Shown: positions 10,947 through 22,608, counted from the first letter of the stretch. The stretch is 64,000 bases of DNA from Acanthococcus lagerstroemiae (GCA_031841125.1 CM063110.1:30500678-30564677); one strand, 5' to 3'. Numbers and translations are program-made. The notes: generated by a model not told the origin, from the sequence alone.

Positions 10947-11473
10947 ACATCGAAATACTTGAAGGTGAGTTTTCCGTCATGTATCTACTTGTATGAATCA
11001 ATCTGGTAAAAGTGTTTGGCATCACGGAGTGTTCTACGTGTAATAAAAAACTCTAGTCAAAATAGAAGAAATCGAGCGTTTATATTGTCTCCGCTGAACA
11101 TCCTCCTGGTAGGACAAATAATATTACTCGAATTATTTGCAATGCTAAATACTCCGTTGGTACTCATCGTTGGTCGACTACACTTACTGTGCCACCTGGA
11201 ATCTAGAGATCATGGTCGGAAATTAAGTATACTTTTCTTATTTTGGTGCGTTTTCACTTCAGAGTGAGTCTGTCTATCACAGTGAGTTTGCTAATCTCAG
11301 GGATTATCTCTCTCTGAAATTCTCATCGGTGAGAAGGGAAGTGATTGCTTGTCTATTTCATTTGCATAATACTTGAAGGTCATGTAAGGTTAGAATCATA
11401 TGAAATCCTTTTTCATTATTCCGGGTTTATTTTGATGCGTTTCTCCGTCGGAGTGAGTCTGTCAGAGTCTACC

Positions 11474-12043
11474 CATAGGCGTCAACCTGTGGTGTTTGTG
11501 AGTAAGGGGGCAGGATTTTCAATTAAACCTCACAGAAGTATTGAGTACGTGTGTGGAGGGGGGGGGGAGGTCAGTACAGTACAGATGAAGTGATAATAAA
11601 TTCAAATTTAGAAAATATTTCAAATTTCTGACGTACCGATAGGGAGGTAGAGGGGGGGGAAACCCCCCCCCCCGTGTAGGAATTTTTTACTTAACAATTG
11701 GGAAAATTTACCATTTTAGTCGGGCGGAGTTGAAAACATTAAACAAGTGAAAATGTTTTGGTTTTTTTTAAGCTTTGATACTTGGGAACTTTGAGTTGAG
11801 TCATTTGGAACTTCCACCATTTTTGCCCCCTACCCCCTGCACACACACGAAAAACTCTTCGGTACGCTCCTGATACCGAACAAAAATAAATGTCAATACT
11901 AATGATACTGATAACAAGTAACCTGAAATACTGACTTTGGAAAGCAATTTCATGTAACTTAATAGAAATAAAACAATAAATAAAGAGAATATAAATTTTT
12001 ATGAAGCGATGGCCCCCACAGCCTCCAGTAGTTGGCGCCTATG
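11474..12043. mobile_element. hAT-type MITE at the centre of the inverted duplication
   Basis: The ends are CATAGGCGTCAAC and, inverted, CATAGGCGCCAAC. The 8-bp flanks AGTCTACC (11466-11473) and AGTCTGCT (12044-12051) differ only by two transitions, an aged target duplication. Inside, another G/C-run element runs from about 11623 to 11872 with inverted GACGTACCGA ends, making a nested pair. Confidence 0.75.
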
Positions 12044-12237
12044 AGTCTGCTTATCAGAGGGACTCTCTGACAGACTCGCACCAGTTAGTAGACTTACTCT
12101 GACGGGTAGACTCGCTCAGACAGGCAGACTCCCTATGGCTCCCGCCTATAGACTCCCTCAATGTGGGAGACACATCCCGAGTAGTAGACACACTCCACAC
12201 TCCGGTAGGTAGACTCACTGCGATAGACACTCACTTT

Positions 12238-12402
12238 TAGGGGCGGAGCTAAGGGGGGAGTCTGACCCCCCCCCCCGCATCGGCCGACAATGTGAAAAAA
12301 TGTAAATTTATTCTGGTAATAGTAAGTATTACGCTAGTAATGCTGTAGAAGTGAAACGAACCGCCCCCCCCCCCCCTCATACCAAGATTGGCTACGCCAC
12401 TG
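12238..12402. mobile_element. Small hAT-type MITE with 7/8 target duplication
   Basis: Left end TAGGGGCGGAGCTAAGGGGG and right end TTGGCTACGCCACTG, flanked by CTCACTTT (12230-12237) and GTCACTTT (12403-12410). C- and G-runs lie next to the ends as in its relatives at 15797 and 46432. Confidence 0.8.
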
Positions 12403-12598
12403 GTCACTTTGATAGGCAGATTCACTCTGAAGGAAAAACTCGCCAAAATGAAAAAAGCATATTCAATTTTCAACCATGAACTCTAGATTCCAGGTAGCAC
12501 ATGAAGTGTAGTCGACCAACGATGAGTACCAACGGAATATCTAGTATCGCAAATAATTCGAGTAATATTATTCATAGGGTACACGACGAAAAACTCAC

Positions 12599-12662
12599 CT
12601 TTAGGTATTTCGATGTATTTGCCGAGGCCCCAGGCCTCCATGAAATCCTCAATGTCTGACAT
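12599..12662 (-). CDS. Candidate first coding exon, SAM-like N-terminus (partial)
   Basis: On the - strand an ATG at 12662 opens MSDIEDFMEAWGLGKYIEIP. It ends after 21 codons plus one base at a strong splice donor, AAAG|GTGAGT (donor at 12598-12593). The pattern WGLxxYIE near an initiator Met resembles the first helices of SAM domains in a large insect protein family. The expected continuation was not found on the - strand, and the adjacent intron forms part of an inverted duplication. The left duplicate keeps only the last bases of this exon (ATCGAAATACTTGAAG|GTGAGT, around 10949-10970). It may therefore be a gene fragment rather than a working gene. Confidence 0.4.
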
Positions 12663-13056
12663 ACTAAACAGAAGTAGCACGCACAAACCACAAACATAGG
12701 ACTGCTGAACTGATTAAAAGATTTAAAAATCTGTAATGGAAACGGTTTGAATTAAATCATAACATGGTACCCGACCGACGTTGATGGCGCCGTGGTGGAG
12801 GCGTTGTTCGATTGATGACTGCGACTAAAGGGACGGCTATCAGCACCCTGTTGAAAGCGACTCTGATTGATGTCTACAGTCGTACCATGCGGTCTGTCAC
12901 TATCCTGCAGCCGGTAATTTGCTAAGGCAATAGGAATTTCTGTGGTGTACGTTTTAGAGGAATTCAGAAACAGAACTGAATTTCCCAGTTACCAGAAATA
13001 TTAGCTGGTTTTTTCCCCTCTTTTTGATGGCACTGCGACAACCAAAATATTTAGTT
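12663..13056. other. Unassigned DNA upstream of SAM-like exon
   Basis: No further coding signal is seen. This would hold the promoter and 5'-UTR if the - strand exon at 12599-12662 is real, but I see no convincing TATA or initiator. Confidence 0.4.
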
Positions 13057-13239
13057 AAGGGTTGTGCGTCTACATGTAGAATAATCAATTCTGCGTCTAT
13101 GTAGAATACTGATGTAGATGTAAAATAGATGTAGAATGCGCGTAGAAAGTGTAGAATGGCGTGACTTACAAATACATTCGGGGAGCTACAAAAAATTTGG
13201 CTGTTTTGTATTTGAATCCGTCTACAAAAATAAACTTTC

Positions 13240-13690
13240 AAGGCTCAGGTAAAGGAAGTAAACGAATTCCTTATTGATTCATTGAAACACGCCTATGGAG
13301 ATGTCATCACTTTTGTGGGAAAAGAATCCATTTTCAAAAAATTACAGAAATGGATTAAATCATAATCCTATACATTTTTGGAAGGCCGCGCTACCCTTCC
13401 ACAGAGAACTGGCAGAACTAGCATTGAAACTAAATTCGATTCTTGCTTCATCGGCTCAATTTGAACGTGTCTTTTCCCAGTAGAGTTATGTGCATGACGG
13501 CACGTGTGATCATCTCACCTGGAATCATGAAGTGTGCCTCTGGTGTCAAAAATCATTTTTCACTTTCTTGACAATTCTTATAGAAAAAAGTCACGGTCTT
13601 TCAAATAAAATAAATCGCAGCTTGCTATCTTCATTAGTTTTTCCACAAACTGTATTTAAAGATTACGTCAAAAATTTCGTCGAGTGAAAC
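13240..13690 (+). pseudogene. hAT transposase C-terminal relic
   Basis: The frame beginning at 13295 includes NHNPIHFWKAALPFHRELAE and continues to LASSAQFERVFSQ, the conserved hATC dimerisation signature (FWK ... SSAxxERVFS). A TAG stop follows at 13484, after which the frame stays open to about 13687 without clear family similarity. Only the last part of a transposase is present. It belongs to the element 13057-14690 by position and superfamily. Confidence 0.85.
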
Positions 13691-14082
13691 AGGCCTAGGG
13701 GAATGACAGACGGCAGTGAACAAGAATTCGAAATGCGGTTGTTGTAGCAACGCGCAAACGTACTGCCACAGATGTACATGCATCTACATCTGTGCGTACC
13801 ACTATCACCATCCTATCTTTACACTCGTTTATCTCAAAAACCTGTTTTTGTCCAAGAGGCACATTTCATGATTCCAGGTCACATATTTCTATTACTCTCT
13901 TGAAATAGAAAATAACTGTCAAAATTCGGAATTTTAAGTTTTAATTAATGTTTTGGTAAAGCTTTTTAAAGCTTAGTTATTTACAAGTAAGGAATAAAAT
14001 TGATTATTTTGACATTTTCTTGTCTTTACTTTGGCACATGTACTGGAAAAACGTTACTTTCACGCGCCACGTTCATAATAAT

Positions 14083-14160
14083 AATAAATAATAACAATAA
14101 TAAAACTGCTGACTGGACTGGACTGACTGACTGTCTGACTGGACTGACTGACTGACTCAG
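14083..14160. repeat. (ATA)n and (GACT)n simple repeats
   Basis: A short AATAATAATA-type tract is followed by GACTGGACTGACTGACTG repeats to about 14160, at the left edge of the foldback structure. Confidence 0.9.
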
Positions 14161-14218
14161 CACTTCATTTACTTGCAAGTACCATACTCCTTGTATCAGC
14201 CTCTATTCCCATGCGAGC

Positions 14219-14506
14219 ATCACGTTCCTTGTATTAGCCTGCGAGCACTACGCTTTGCTAGTGCATCATCTTGCAGACATGTCTGCAACCTTGGGGGAGC
14301 ATTTTCATATACCCTACAGAGCACGTTGCGCTCAATATTTCTGGCGCGCTCATTTTTTGGACGCTATGTTCGCTAGATGACAACATTCTCATGTTGGCGC
14401 AGTCCGCAAAGCAGACATGAAAATGCTCTCCCATGGTTGCGGATTCGTTTGCAAGATGATGCACTAGCAGAGCATAGTGATTGCAGGCTGGTACAAGGAA
14501 CGTGAT
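14219..14506. mobile_element. Foldback element with ~91-bp imperfect arms
   Basis: Left arm 14219-14309 and right arm 14416-14506 are inverted copies. Both read ATCACGTTCCTTGTA, GCTAGTGCATCATCTTGC and GAGCATTTTCAT in the same order from their outer ends, separated by a ~106-bp loop. The arms differ at roughly one site in six. No coding capacity. Confidence 0.85.
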
Positions 14507-14690
14507 TTTGTTTACATTTTTCAATTTTCACTCTTTTGGTCAGTCTTCGCATTCTACACATTCTACTGTAGAGTGCGTAGAATAGTCATTCATTCTACTG
14601 TAGAATGTGTAGAATAGTCATTTATTCTACATGGTGTATTTTAGGCATAGAATCAAGATCTACGCCAGTTTATTCTACGGCACAACCCTG

Positions 14691-15569
14691 ATTTAATTGA
14701 AATAACCATTAAGTGAAAATTATGGTACCCACAACAAAATTGTATTGTAGCAAGAACAAATGTGACTTTTGTTCTCTTTTCATTACTTTGAAAAGTTATG
14801 TAAATTCAGCAACAATTACTGCTAATATCACTGTCTTGTTGGGCACTCATAATGATGTTTCACTGTCACAATAGTTTCTGTATTTTCTACAACAGACCAA
14901 ATAACAAAAACTGATTTCGTTTCTACCAAAGTAGTTTGTCAGTATAACTAAACTTATTAGCCTCTTTCACCAATCTTTTGCTGTGTATACCAGATTCCAA
15001 CCAGCAAAATAGTTTTGCTGTTAGTCACAGGCATATTATTTTCGGTGATCCTCTTACCGAGGCGGTCCAACACATTTTGATAAAATGTGAGGCGCTCTGT
15101 GAAAAGGTACCGTATGTCGGAGAAGTGGATTCTGTCGTACAGCAGGGTTGCCATTTGGAAAAATTTTGCTCACTTCACTCGCAGGAATCCCTTCAGAGAA
15201 TCAAAACCATAAAATCCACCTGCGGGCAAGACCTGCGGGTGATCAGTGTGACGAATCACTGTTTGCGAGACAAAGCTGTTACAATGTGCAGCGATTATCA
15301 TTGGTTACTTGTTCGTTTTTTCGGCGACTTGTGACGCGATACTGTGTATTTATGTCCACTGCTGTGTGAGCTCTTATCTCATGAGATACGATTATTAATC
15401 AGGCATTAATACGTGTCTGGTATTTGTGATAATCTTGTAACGAACTAGATAAAAAACTAATGATTTGATTAGAACGGATACCTACTCAAGTGATGACTAA
15501 TCGATGAAAGAAACGTCAAGTAATGAATTGCGCTTTACGATTACAGCAGGTTATTTCATTTGTCAGTAA
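14691..15569. other. Unassigned DNA
   Basis: The modest open frame at about 15034-15334 has no recognised similarity, and I cannot support it as a gene. A CAGGGTTGCCA word at 15142 resembles a hAT end, but no partner end was found. Confidence 0.45.
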
Positions 15570-15733
15570 CAGTGCCGTATCCAGGGATATGGCGAGGGAG
15601 GGGGGTTGAACTAACATATGGGGTTTCTAATGTTTCTGAGATCCGCATTTCCTGAATTTTTAAGTCCACGGCCGTACCTCCCCCCCTCGGAGGGAGTCAG
15701 ACCCCTAAAACCCCTCCCTTGTATACGGCCCTG
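15570..15733. mobile_element. hAT-type MITE with exact 8-bp target duplication
   Basis: Starts CAGTGCCGTATCCAGGG, ends TTGTATACGGCCCTG. The exact direct repeat GTCAGTAA flanks it (15562-15569 and 15734-15741). G-runs and C-runs sit just inside the two ends. Same end family as 4234-4511 and 51374-51480. Confidence 0.93.
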
Positions 15734-15796
15734 GTCAGTAATATCGATTACCGTTCCTGTGATGATTTCGACATCTTCGCGAATTGAGGTAACATT

Positions 15797-15945
15797 CAGT
15801 AGCGTAGCCAGACTAGTGTTTGGGAAGGGGAGGTCTGATCTTGACCAAAAGGGGAGAGTGTGTTGGAGGGGGGTGCTAAAATTCGAAAACCCACCATATC
15901 ATGAATGCGCAAAGAAGGTCCAGACCACCTGGCTACGCCACTCTG
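15797..15945. mobile_element. Small hAT-type MITE with 7/8 target duplication
   Basis: Left end CAGTAGCGTAGCCAG and right end CTGGCTACGCCACTCTG. Flanks are GTAACATT (15789-15796) and ATAACATT (15946-15953). It lies only 55 bp from the duplicated target of its neighbour at 15570. Confidence 0.82.
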
Positions 15946-15953
15946 ATAACATT

Positions 15954-17680
15954 TGAACCTTATTCTATTCGAACTACTCAAAGCGGTGGCGCGGTGTATT
16001 ACCCTAATCGAAGGGAATATTTCATTTACAGGCATATGAAGAAATTTCGAAATATTGAGAAAACGAAAGCGTTAATCGAAAAAATGAAGGGAAAAAATTT
16101 ATAGTACATAAAATTTTCCTTCCATTGAGACCATTTCTATTTCAGTCTGATGAATTTTTCTAAAATGGTAGGGTTTCAGTAGTTCCTGTTTTTCACGTAC
16201 TTAAAATTGTAGAAGGCGACTCTTTCGCGCTGACAGTCCGAATTAACTTTTTGGTCGTGAGTTTTACAGACAGCACAGCAGTAATCAGTATTGAGATACT
16301 TGTGAAACTTTGCGCTATTAGTAATCAGAATCTTATCAGAATTTTGGTTCGCAAAATGAAAAATGTTATCGATGCGCAGAATCTATGTACTGCTTGAAAA
16401 ACATTGTTCTACCGGCCGATCTGATGAGGGAGCCATGCATAACAATTTTTCACCTTTTTAAATCGCTGCTTCTAAGGAGAGAACACTTGATCAAGATTTT
16501 GCATTTGTTCTGTTTTACAGTGGACCACTATGGTTTTTTATTTTATACAGTCCTTAAATTGTTGTTTGCTCACACACTGATCGTGTTTTCCAGATTCTGG
16601 GCCCATGTGCAACGTATCAAGTGCATTCGTGAAACTACCCCGGATGGTGAAGTCGTACCGCAGCAGGATCTCCGTGTTCGCCACTTCGGTAAATTATACT
16701 GCCATTACTAGAAGAAAGAAGAAAAAAAAATTATATTAAGGAAAGCCATTATAGGAATTTAAAAAAGAAATTAATGGAACTTCTTTCTTTCTCTCTCGCG
16801 CGTTCGCCATCTGTGAAATGATTTCGGTGGGATCAAAAAATTGTCTATAATGGCTGCGCGGCGAAACGAAAAAGGAAGTCGGTTCCTGTTCATGCAAATT
16901 AGGTTTCAAATTGCTTCGCTCAAGGCTGCTGAGATGCGTCTTCTCCCCGGCAATTATTTCGTCGGTTTTACGAAAATTTGCGAAATTTTGGCAAACGGCG
17001 CTCGTTATGATTTGGGGAAGGAGGGAGCGTTTTCCTCCCATCTTCGTTGTACCGACTTCGCAGATGCCAAGGTTCGTTTTCCTGCCTTATCCGGACAGTT
17101 CTTTCGAAATTTTGAAAATTTTTCATTGCTGCTGTTCTAGAGCATTTATGCTGGTCGAGCCTATTCAGCCGTCAAACGATTGTTTCGAACATCGAATCAT
17201 CCATGAGTTTGTAAATTCCCGTGAAGACGATTTGGCCATTGCACTTTCTTTGGTGTACACTGGTTGCTTACTGAGGGGCTGAAGGAACTTGAGTAGATCT
17301 AGATATATGTAATAGTAGAACACATTCGGAACCAAGGAAAAAACCTGATGTATAGGTAATACCGCATTTTAATGGTTGTACTAAAATTGTTTTTTTACCA
17401 CAGTGTTGTGGACCCCCACCCTTCACCCACTGAAAACGCGGCAGACGCTGCAAGTAGCTTTGTCTGTTTCTAAAGCTGAAAATGACATCTTGTTTGAGAA
17501 CTTCTGACAGAAGCCGTCGACAAGGGATCCATGTTTTTTGAGTCATTTATCTTCAACTCGTGATATATACCATCTACCAATGACGTTTCTCGAACCTCTT
17601 CGAATACCTTCTCGTATAACTTGAAGAAGAAAGAAAAAAAATTCGTACCTCGGAATCATACACGATCTGGCAACGTTGCC
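15954..17680. other. Unassigned DNA
   Basis: Open frames up to ~120 codons exist on both strands around 16841-17282 but overlap each other and show no domain. No splice-bounded exon or element ends were found. Confidence 0.5.
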
Positions 17681-18480
17681 GCCGAAAAGCATTATTCCAG
17701 TTACTCTCTGAGGAAAATACCCACGGAAAAGCGCCACTTCGTCGCACCTCCTCGCGGTGTTTTCGTTTTCATTAAACTTTTCCCCTCGACGTCGTTTTCA
17801 CTTCTCGTCCCACCCCTCCTCCTCCCTCTCGCCCCGCCACGCCAACAGATGTGTGTCATTTATCTTGGTGTGTGCGCGTTGTCTGTGGAGGTGAGGGGCG
17901 CCTTCTCCCCGTCGTATCCTCTCGGTTCGTGTACACACTAAAATTCACCCTCGTCCTTCGTCCTTTTCCCGGGCTTTTCCTCCTTTCCGTCGTCGTCCTT
18001 GTATACGCGAATATTGCCATTCATTAGTTCGCGTCTTAGCCGTGTGTTGGTGTGCGTGCGTGAAAATTTCGTGGGTTTTTCTTTTTCGCTTTCCATTTTC
18101 TTTGTGCGGATTTTTTTTTTTTCGGGTATAATAGTCGTGTTTTTTCCGAACAGTGTATACCTCGTTGTAGTATTTTCAACAGTTAACGCGGCTTGGTCGT
18201 TCGGGGATCTGTTCTTTGTCGATTGCGAAAATTTTGCCCGAAATTTCGTGTACAGGTTTCCGTTTTGTTGGCGGATGTCTATGACGCGCGTACTGAGTAC
18301 GCTGTCGGCATTTTATGGGGGGGCCAGCAAGTGCCATGTGGACAAATGTAATCGAGAATGTTGGTCGTGTCGCGACTTCAATGCTCGCTCGGGCTGGGTG
18401 CATGCGAACAGACGGAAGAATAGATATTCGAGTATTTGCCCGACTACTCGATACGATGTGTAAATTTTGCGGACGTGTGT
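17681..18480. other. CpG-rich, pyrimidine-rich stretch
   Basis: The segment is rich in CpG and CT tracts and has several long but overlapping open frames that begin at non-ATG codons. It resembles 5'-UTR or promoter sequence more than coding sequence. No gene can be assigned. Confidence 0.35.
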
Positions 18481-20107
18481 AAATTAGTGCGTTAATTATA
18501 GAAATTTTTTGTACACATCGAGTCTTCTGTCAGTATTCCCTCGTTCTGTGTTGTTTTTTGAACGTTTTTTTGTGTGTTTGCCGTGCTGCGCTTGCTAACG
18601 ATGTTCAGATTTTTATGCTCGTCCCGGTGAAGGAAAATTGTGGCGGGGAGATTATGCGAATATATCGCGCTACCGGTAGCGAGTATTGTTGATGTGTCGA
18701 CTGTATCGGAAAAGGTGCACCATGTGTCGCGGAAACGTCATTGACTAAAATAGCGAACTCGTGCTGTGGCTGTCTGGCAAACGGGTAAGGCGAGCCTATA
18801 TATGTAAATTTTCTATGTTTTGGTGGAATTTGAATGGTGGTTACGGTTATAAAACCAAGGGCGCCGGGGGGAGTAACGTCCACATTTGCCGAATGAGAGC
18901 CCTAAGATATAATACACCGCGCAAGTAAGTGAAAAAACTTCCAAATTACACAGTTTGCCAAATAACTGTACTAAATTTTCTAAGAAATACCAAATAAGCG
19001 ACGCCGCGTGATCATTTTTCCATCAGGGAGGGGGTTTACTTGGGGCAAAAGTGCGGATGTACCCTCAAACAGCAAAAAAGTCTTGACCTACTGGCAGTGT
19101 TGTGTAAATGGGAAAGAATTGGCTAGTTTCTTCCAATGCCTCTCCGCCGCACGAATACATAAAAAGAAATCGCTAATTTCTTTGGTTTTACTCCGAGTAA
19201 ATACCCTATGTACATCACTGGCTGTGAGGGGGCTAATATTCGGCTCATTTGTGTAATTCTCCTTCTTACCCTCTTCCCCGACACTACCATCTGCTGGAGG
19301 TGTCTCTCGTATCCTTGACTCGACAGGTATTGGTTGAAAGGTATACCTTGGAAGATGATTTTAAATTGTCATGGGGTCTGTCATTGATGAGTGTGTAATG
19401 CACTCGGTTATGTGCCGGAGCTATATTTTCAGTTTTAAGATCTTCACTGTTTTCCAGCTGGCTAGTCCATCTAGAATAACCTCCCTCGTCTTAACTGATC
19501 ATATGTTTTTAGATGCGCTCGCCCGTTTTTAGGTATGCTGAAAATTATGCGTGAATTTCATTTGGAATAGTTTCTTCGTATCTTTCATTCAGTGAGGTAA
19601 GATTGCCGCTTGGTTGGTTAGTTCTTTTTTAAAGTAAAACTTCCATTCTTTGTCCTATAATACTTGACCATGAAGATCATATCATCTTTTGGTGCTGACA
19701 ACCTAAAAAATGCCGCGTAGGCTTCTTACTTGGATTTTGAAATATTGCTTTGGCCGATTGTCATTCCTGAATGTGGACGGGCAATATAGTTGGCGAGCCA
19801 GCTACGTAAGGACCATTTTAGCTGACCACCAGTCTGTTTGTATGCCTTCTGCTAGACAGGTAGTTGAGAATTGAGCGTGCAGACATAGCTGAGCGCAGTA
19901 GTGTCGAAAGGCTTCTTTTTAGGTGGGCCAAACATTTTAGTTGACAAACAAAAAAACATTTCTGAAATCTCTCAAGGTGTGCCTTTTTACCAAGTTGCTA
20001 AATGATTTTAAAATTTTTAATTATTTTCTTAGGAGGAAGGGTGGAAGTATAATGTGCCTCTGTACTACCCTCTCCGTTCCAACATCACTGGCTCTGCAAG
20101 AAGTCAG
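18481..20107. other. Unassigned DNA
   Basis: Nothing recognisable. A good match to a + strand splice donor (GCAA|GTAAGTG, about 18922) has no coding sequence before it. Confidence 0.5.
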
Positions 20108-20327
20108 TTAAACAGTCAGATGCACAGAAGGAAAGGTTGAGAGGAAAGCAAACATATAAGCCCACAGACCGAAAAACAAACCGGTTGTCAGACGAACCGA
20201 TAAATAGACGACATCCAGGAAAATTTGGGAATCGGAGAATCCGGGAACTAGGATACCTCTATCTGTGTCTGACTGATGTATGGTGTGTGGTGGGACGTAT
20301 GGCGATGCACGCATGCCAAAGTGGCCT
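20108..20327 (-). mobile_element. Probable 3' region of the R1-like LINE
   Basis: Contiguous with the end of the relic ORF. A 27-base stretch at about 20298-20324 recurs on the opposite strand at about 27093-27119 (TTTGGCATGCGTGC shared), so it is a repeated sequence and probably LINE 3' UTR. No poly-A tail is evident. Confidence 0.45.
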
Positions 20328-22608
20328 CTATGACACCGCACCCCCGGCCACAGGAACTACCCTTTCGAGTATCGCGTCAGTGACCGGAAGGCACACGGGG
20401 CTCGGCGCTATCGACATCCGATGTAGGTACGTGCCGAAGCACCCGTGGCCGCTCAATACTTGGTTAAGGTGGAAGTTAAGCACTCCGTGCGTTCTTCCTA
20501 CCCATCCGTCGAGGTCGCGTATCAGCGCTCGGGTCCACTCGCCCTTGGTCGAATGGGCGAGCGCGTCCTTCCACTTCCGAAGCGTGTCCTGCTGGATGAC
20601 TCGCTTGACCCAAAGTGCCTCCCGTTTCTTCTTCGCACCGTATACCGCCGCAATTTCGCCGACCTTGAGTTCGATCGGCGGTATACGCGCTAACACGCCT
20701 ACTGCATCCGAAGAAACAGTGCGGTACGCACTGACACACTTCATCGCGGCTTTTCGCTGGATCTTCTCCATCTCCGCTCTCCTGTATGCTATATCGATGG
20801 CATCGGCGAATACTGGCGCCCCGTACAGGAGGACCGACATGATGACGTTCACGTACATCTTCCGTCGCTGCTCTCTCGGCCCCCCTAGGTTCGACATCAG
20901 ACGGGACAGCTGGCCGGCTACTCGATCCGCCTTCTCAGCTACCCGTCGGAAGTGCTCTCGGAAATGCAACTTCCCGTCGAACCACAGCCCCAGGTACTTC
21001 AGGGCTGTACAGAGCCCAATCTCCACACCTTTCAGGACAAAGGTGGGTGGGCTGTACTTGCGTCGCGTCGTAAACAAAACCGCTTCTGTCTTCTGAACCG
21101 CTAAGCACAGCCTCGCCGACTAGATCCAGTGGGTCAGCATCTCTGACGCCTGGTTCACTCGTCGCGTGACCTCTGCTGTCGTCTCCGCCTGGCACACCAC
21201 CAGCGTGTCGTCGGCGTAACAAATCAGCTTCACGCCTGGTGGTAGTGCCAGCCTCAGCATCCCGTTGAAGGCGACGTTCCACAGGGTAGGTCCGAGTACT
21301 GATCCCTGAGGAACGCCGCAGGTCATCTCCCGTGTGATTGGTCCGGCCGCCGACTCCATCTCTATCCGGCGACTGGAGAAGTAAACTACTGATGATGCGC
21401 ACGAGTTAACCAGGTACCCGCGCCAACTCCAACGCCTCCATGATACGCGTGTACGGAATGGAGTTGAACGCGTTCTTGATGTCGAGGCTGACCGCCGCGC
21501 AGAACTGCCGCTCGCGGATCGCCTTCTGCGCCAGACTCTTCAACTTCAGCGCGGCGTCCGCAGTCGAGCGGCCAGTTCTGAATCCGTACTGACTGCTCAA
21601 AATCGTCTTCCGCCTTTGAAAATGCTCCTCCAGCCTATCCACGATGGTACGCTCAAACACCTTGCCGACGGTGTCGAGCAGGCAAATAGGCCGGTACGAG
21701 GACGGCTGGCCATCTGGCTTTCCTGGCTTCTTGATCAGTGCCAGCCGCGCCGTCTTCCATCTGCTCGGGAATGTCCCCTCCTGCAACGCGCGATTGAATA
21801 CGTTAGTGAGGAGGGACGGGTCTGCTCGGTGGACTACTTCCCAGATGACGTTGGGAATCATGTCCGGACCAGACGCCTTCCTCTTCTTCATCCTGATCCG
21901 GTCGATCGCGCTGTCCACTTCTACACTAAGCAGAGGGATATCCTCACGCACTTCGGCGAAGACCGCCGTTAGCGGGGGGCGCTGGGGGAACAGTTCTTGA
22001 ATTACCTGTTGCAGCACCCCCGACTCCATACGGCTCGTCACTGACGGCCGTCCGGCTTTCCGCATGACTACCTTATACGGCTTGCCGAAGGGGTCGTCAT
22101 CTGCTTCCTGACACAACTCCTCCCAAGCTGCCTTCTTGCTTTGGTGTATAGCGAGCTTGAGAGTACGACGAGCCTGCTGGTATTGCTACAAAACTGCTGT
22201 GGCCGCTTCGTCGTCTCTTCTCGTGCGTTGGTACCGACGGCGAAGTCGGTTGCACTCTTTCCGCAGCTTGGCGATGTCCTCGGTCCACCAGTAGACGGGT
22301 TGTCTCTTGCGCGGTGGACCGACTTGGGGCATTGCGCTATCGCAGGCCGCGACCACTGTCCGGATGGCGTTCGCGGCCGCGGCCTCAGCGCTCTCCTCTT
22401 CTTCTGCTTCTTCTGTCCGACACTCTCCCGTTCCGCAGGTGAGAGCCAGGAAGCTCGCCTCCAATCGATCCGTATCGAGCTTCCTGATCGCCCATCGTCC
22501 CAGCTTCTTTGGAGCAGTGACCTCCTCGGTTCCTCGGTCCAGCTTGAAGCTGATATACCGGTGGTCACTCCCTGACTCATATGTGGCAGTTTCTATAAAA
22601 AGGGTCAA
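20328..22608 (-). pseudogene. R1-like non-LTR retrotransposon ORF2 relic
   Basis: The - strand encodes the tail of an endonuclease domain (GSDHRYISFKL, near 22555). A linker follows, then reverse transcriptase with KASGPDMIPNVIW, SSYRPICLLDTVGKVFER, QYGFRTGRSTADA, AVSLDIKNAFNSI, GVPQGSVLGPTLWN and the catalytic YADDTLVV (about 21215). After it come thumb and C-terminal regions ending near 20328. GVPQGSVLGPTLWN and YADD with this order fit the R1 group of arthropod LINEs. Breaks: an in-frame TAG at about 22186, one frameshift near 21416, and a TAG at 21120-21122. The first part of the endonuclease and ORF1 are absent, a typical 5' truncation. The terminal CCHC knuckle is not recognisable. Confidence 0.93.

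Larger units (their letters stand above)
10947..12616. repeat. Large inverted duplication (~170-bp core arms)
   Basis: The + strand of 11118-11286 matches the - strand of 12571-12403 over about 169 bp, for example ATAATATTACTCGAATTATT and GGTACTCATCGTTGGTCGAC in both. A second inverted block pairs 10947-10984 with 12616-12580 (ATCGAAATAC ... GGTGAGTTTT), with about 130 bp of extra sequence in the left arm. The inner flanks are degenerate GTGAGTCTGTC repeats on the left and their inverse (GACTCACTC-type) on the right. The centre is filled by the MITE 11474-12043, and the right arm's inner edge abuts the MITE 12238-12402. Confidence 0.85.
13057..14690. mobile_element. hAT transposon, decayed, near-complete ends
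   Basis: The right end reads TTCTACGGCACAACCCTG, and the left end (AAGGGTTGTGCGTCTAC) is its approximate inverse with the first base mutated. The 8-bp flanks ATTTAGTT (13049-13056) and ATTTAATT (14691-14698) match at 7 of 8. Both subterminal regions are full of GTAGAAT/ATTCTAC words. A hAT transposase C-terminal relic lies at 13295-13490 and a foldback insertion at 14219-14506. Confidence 0.88.

Noticed and set aside
17999..18463. 154-codon + strand open frame
   Set aside because: It begins at TTG, lies in a CpG- and T-rich segment with overlapping frames, and encodes no recognisable domain. More like leader or promoter DNA.
20137..21096. 319-codon + strand open frame
   Set aside because: It is the antisense shadow of the R1-like reverse transcriptase on the - strand.
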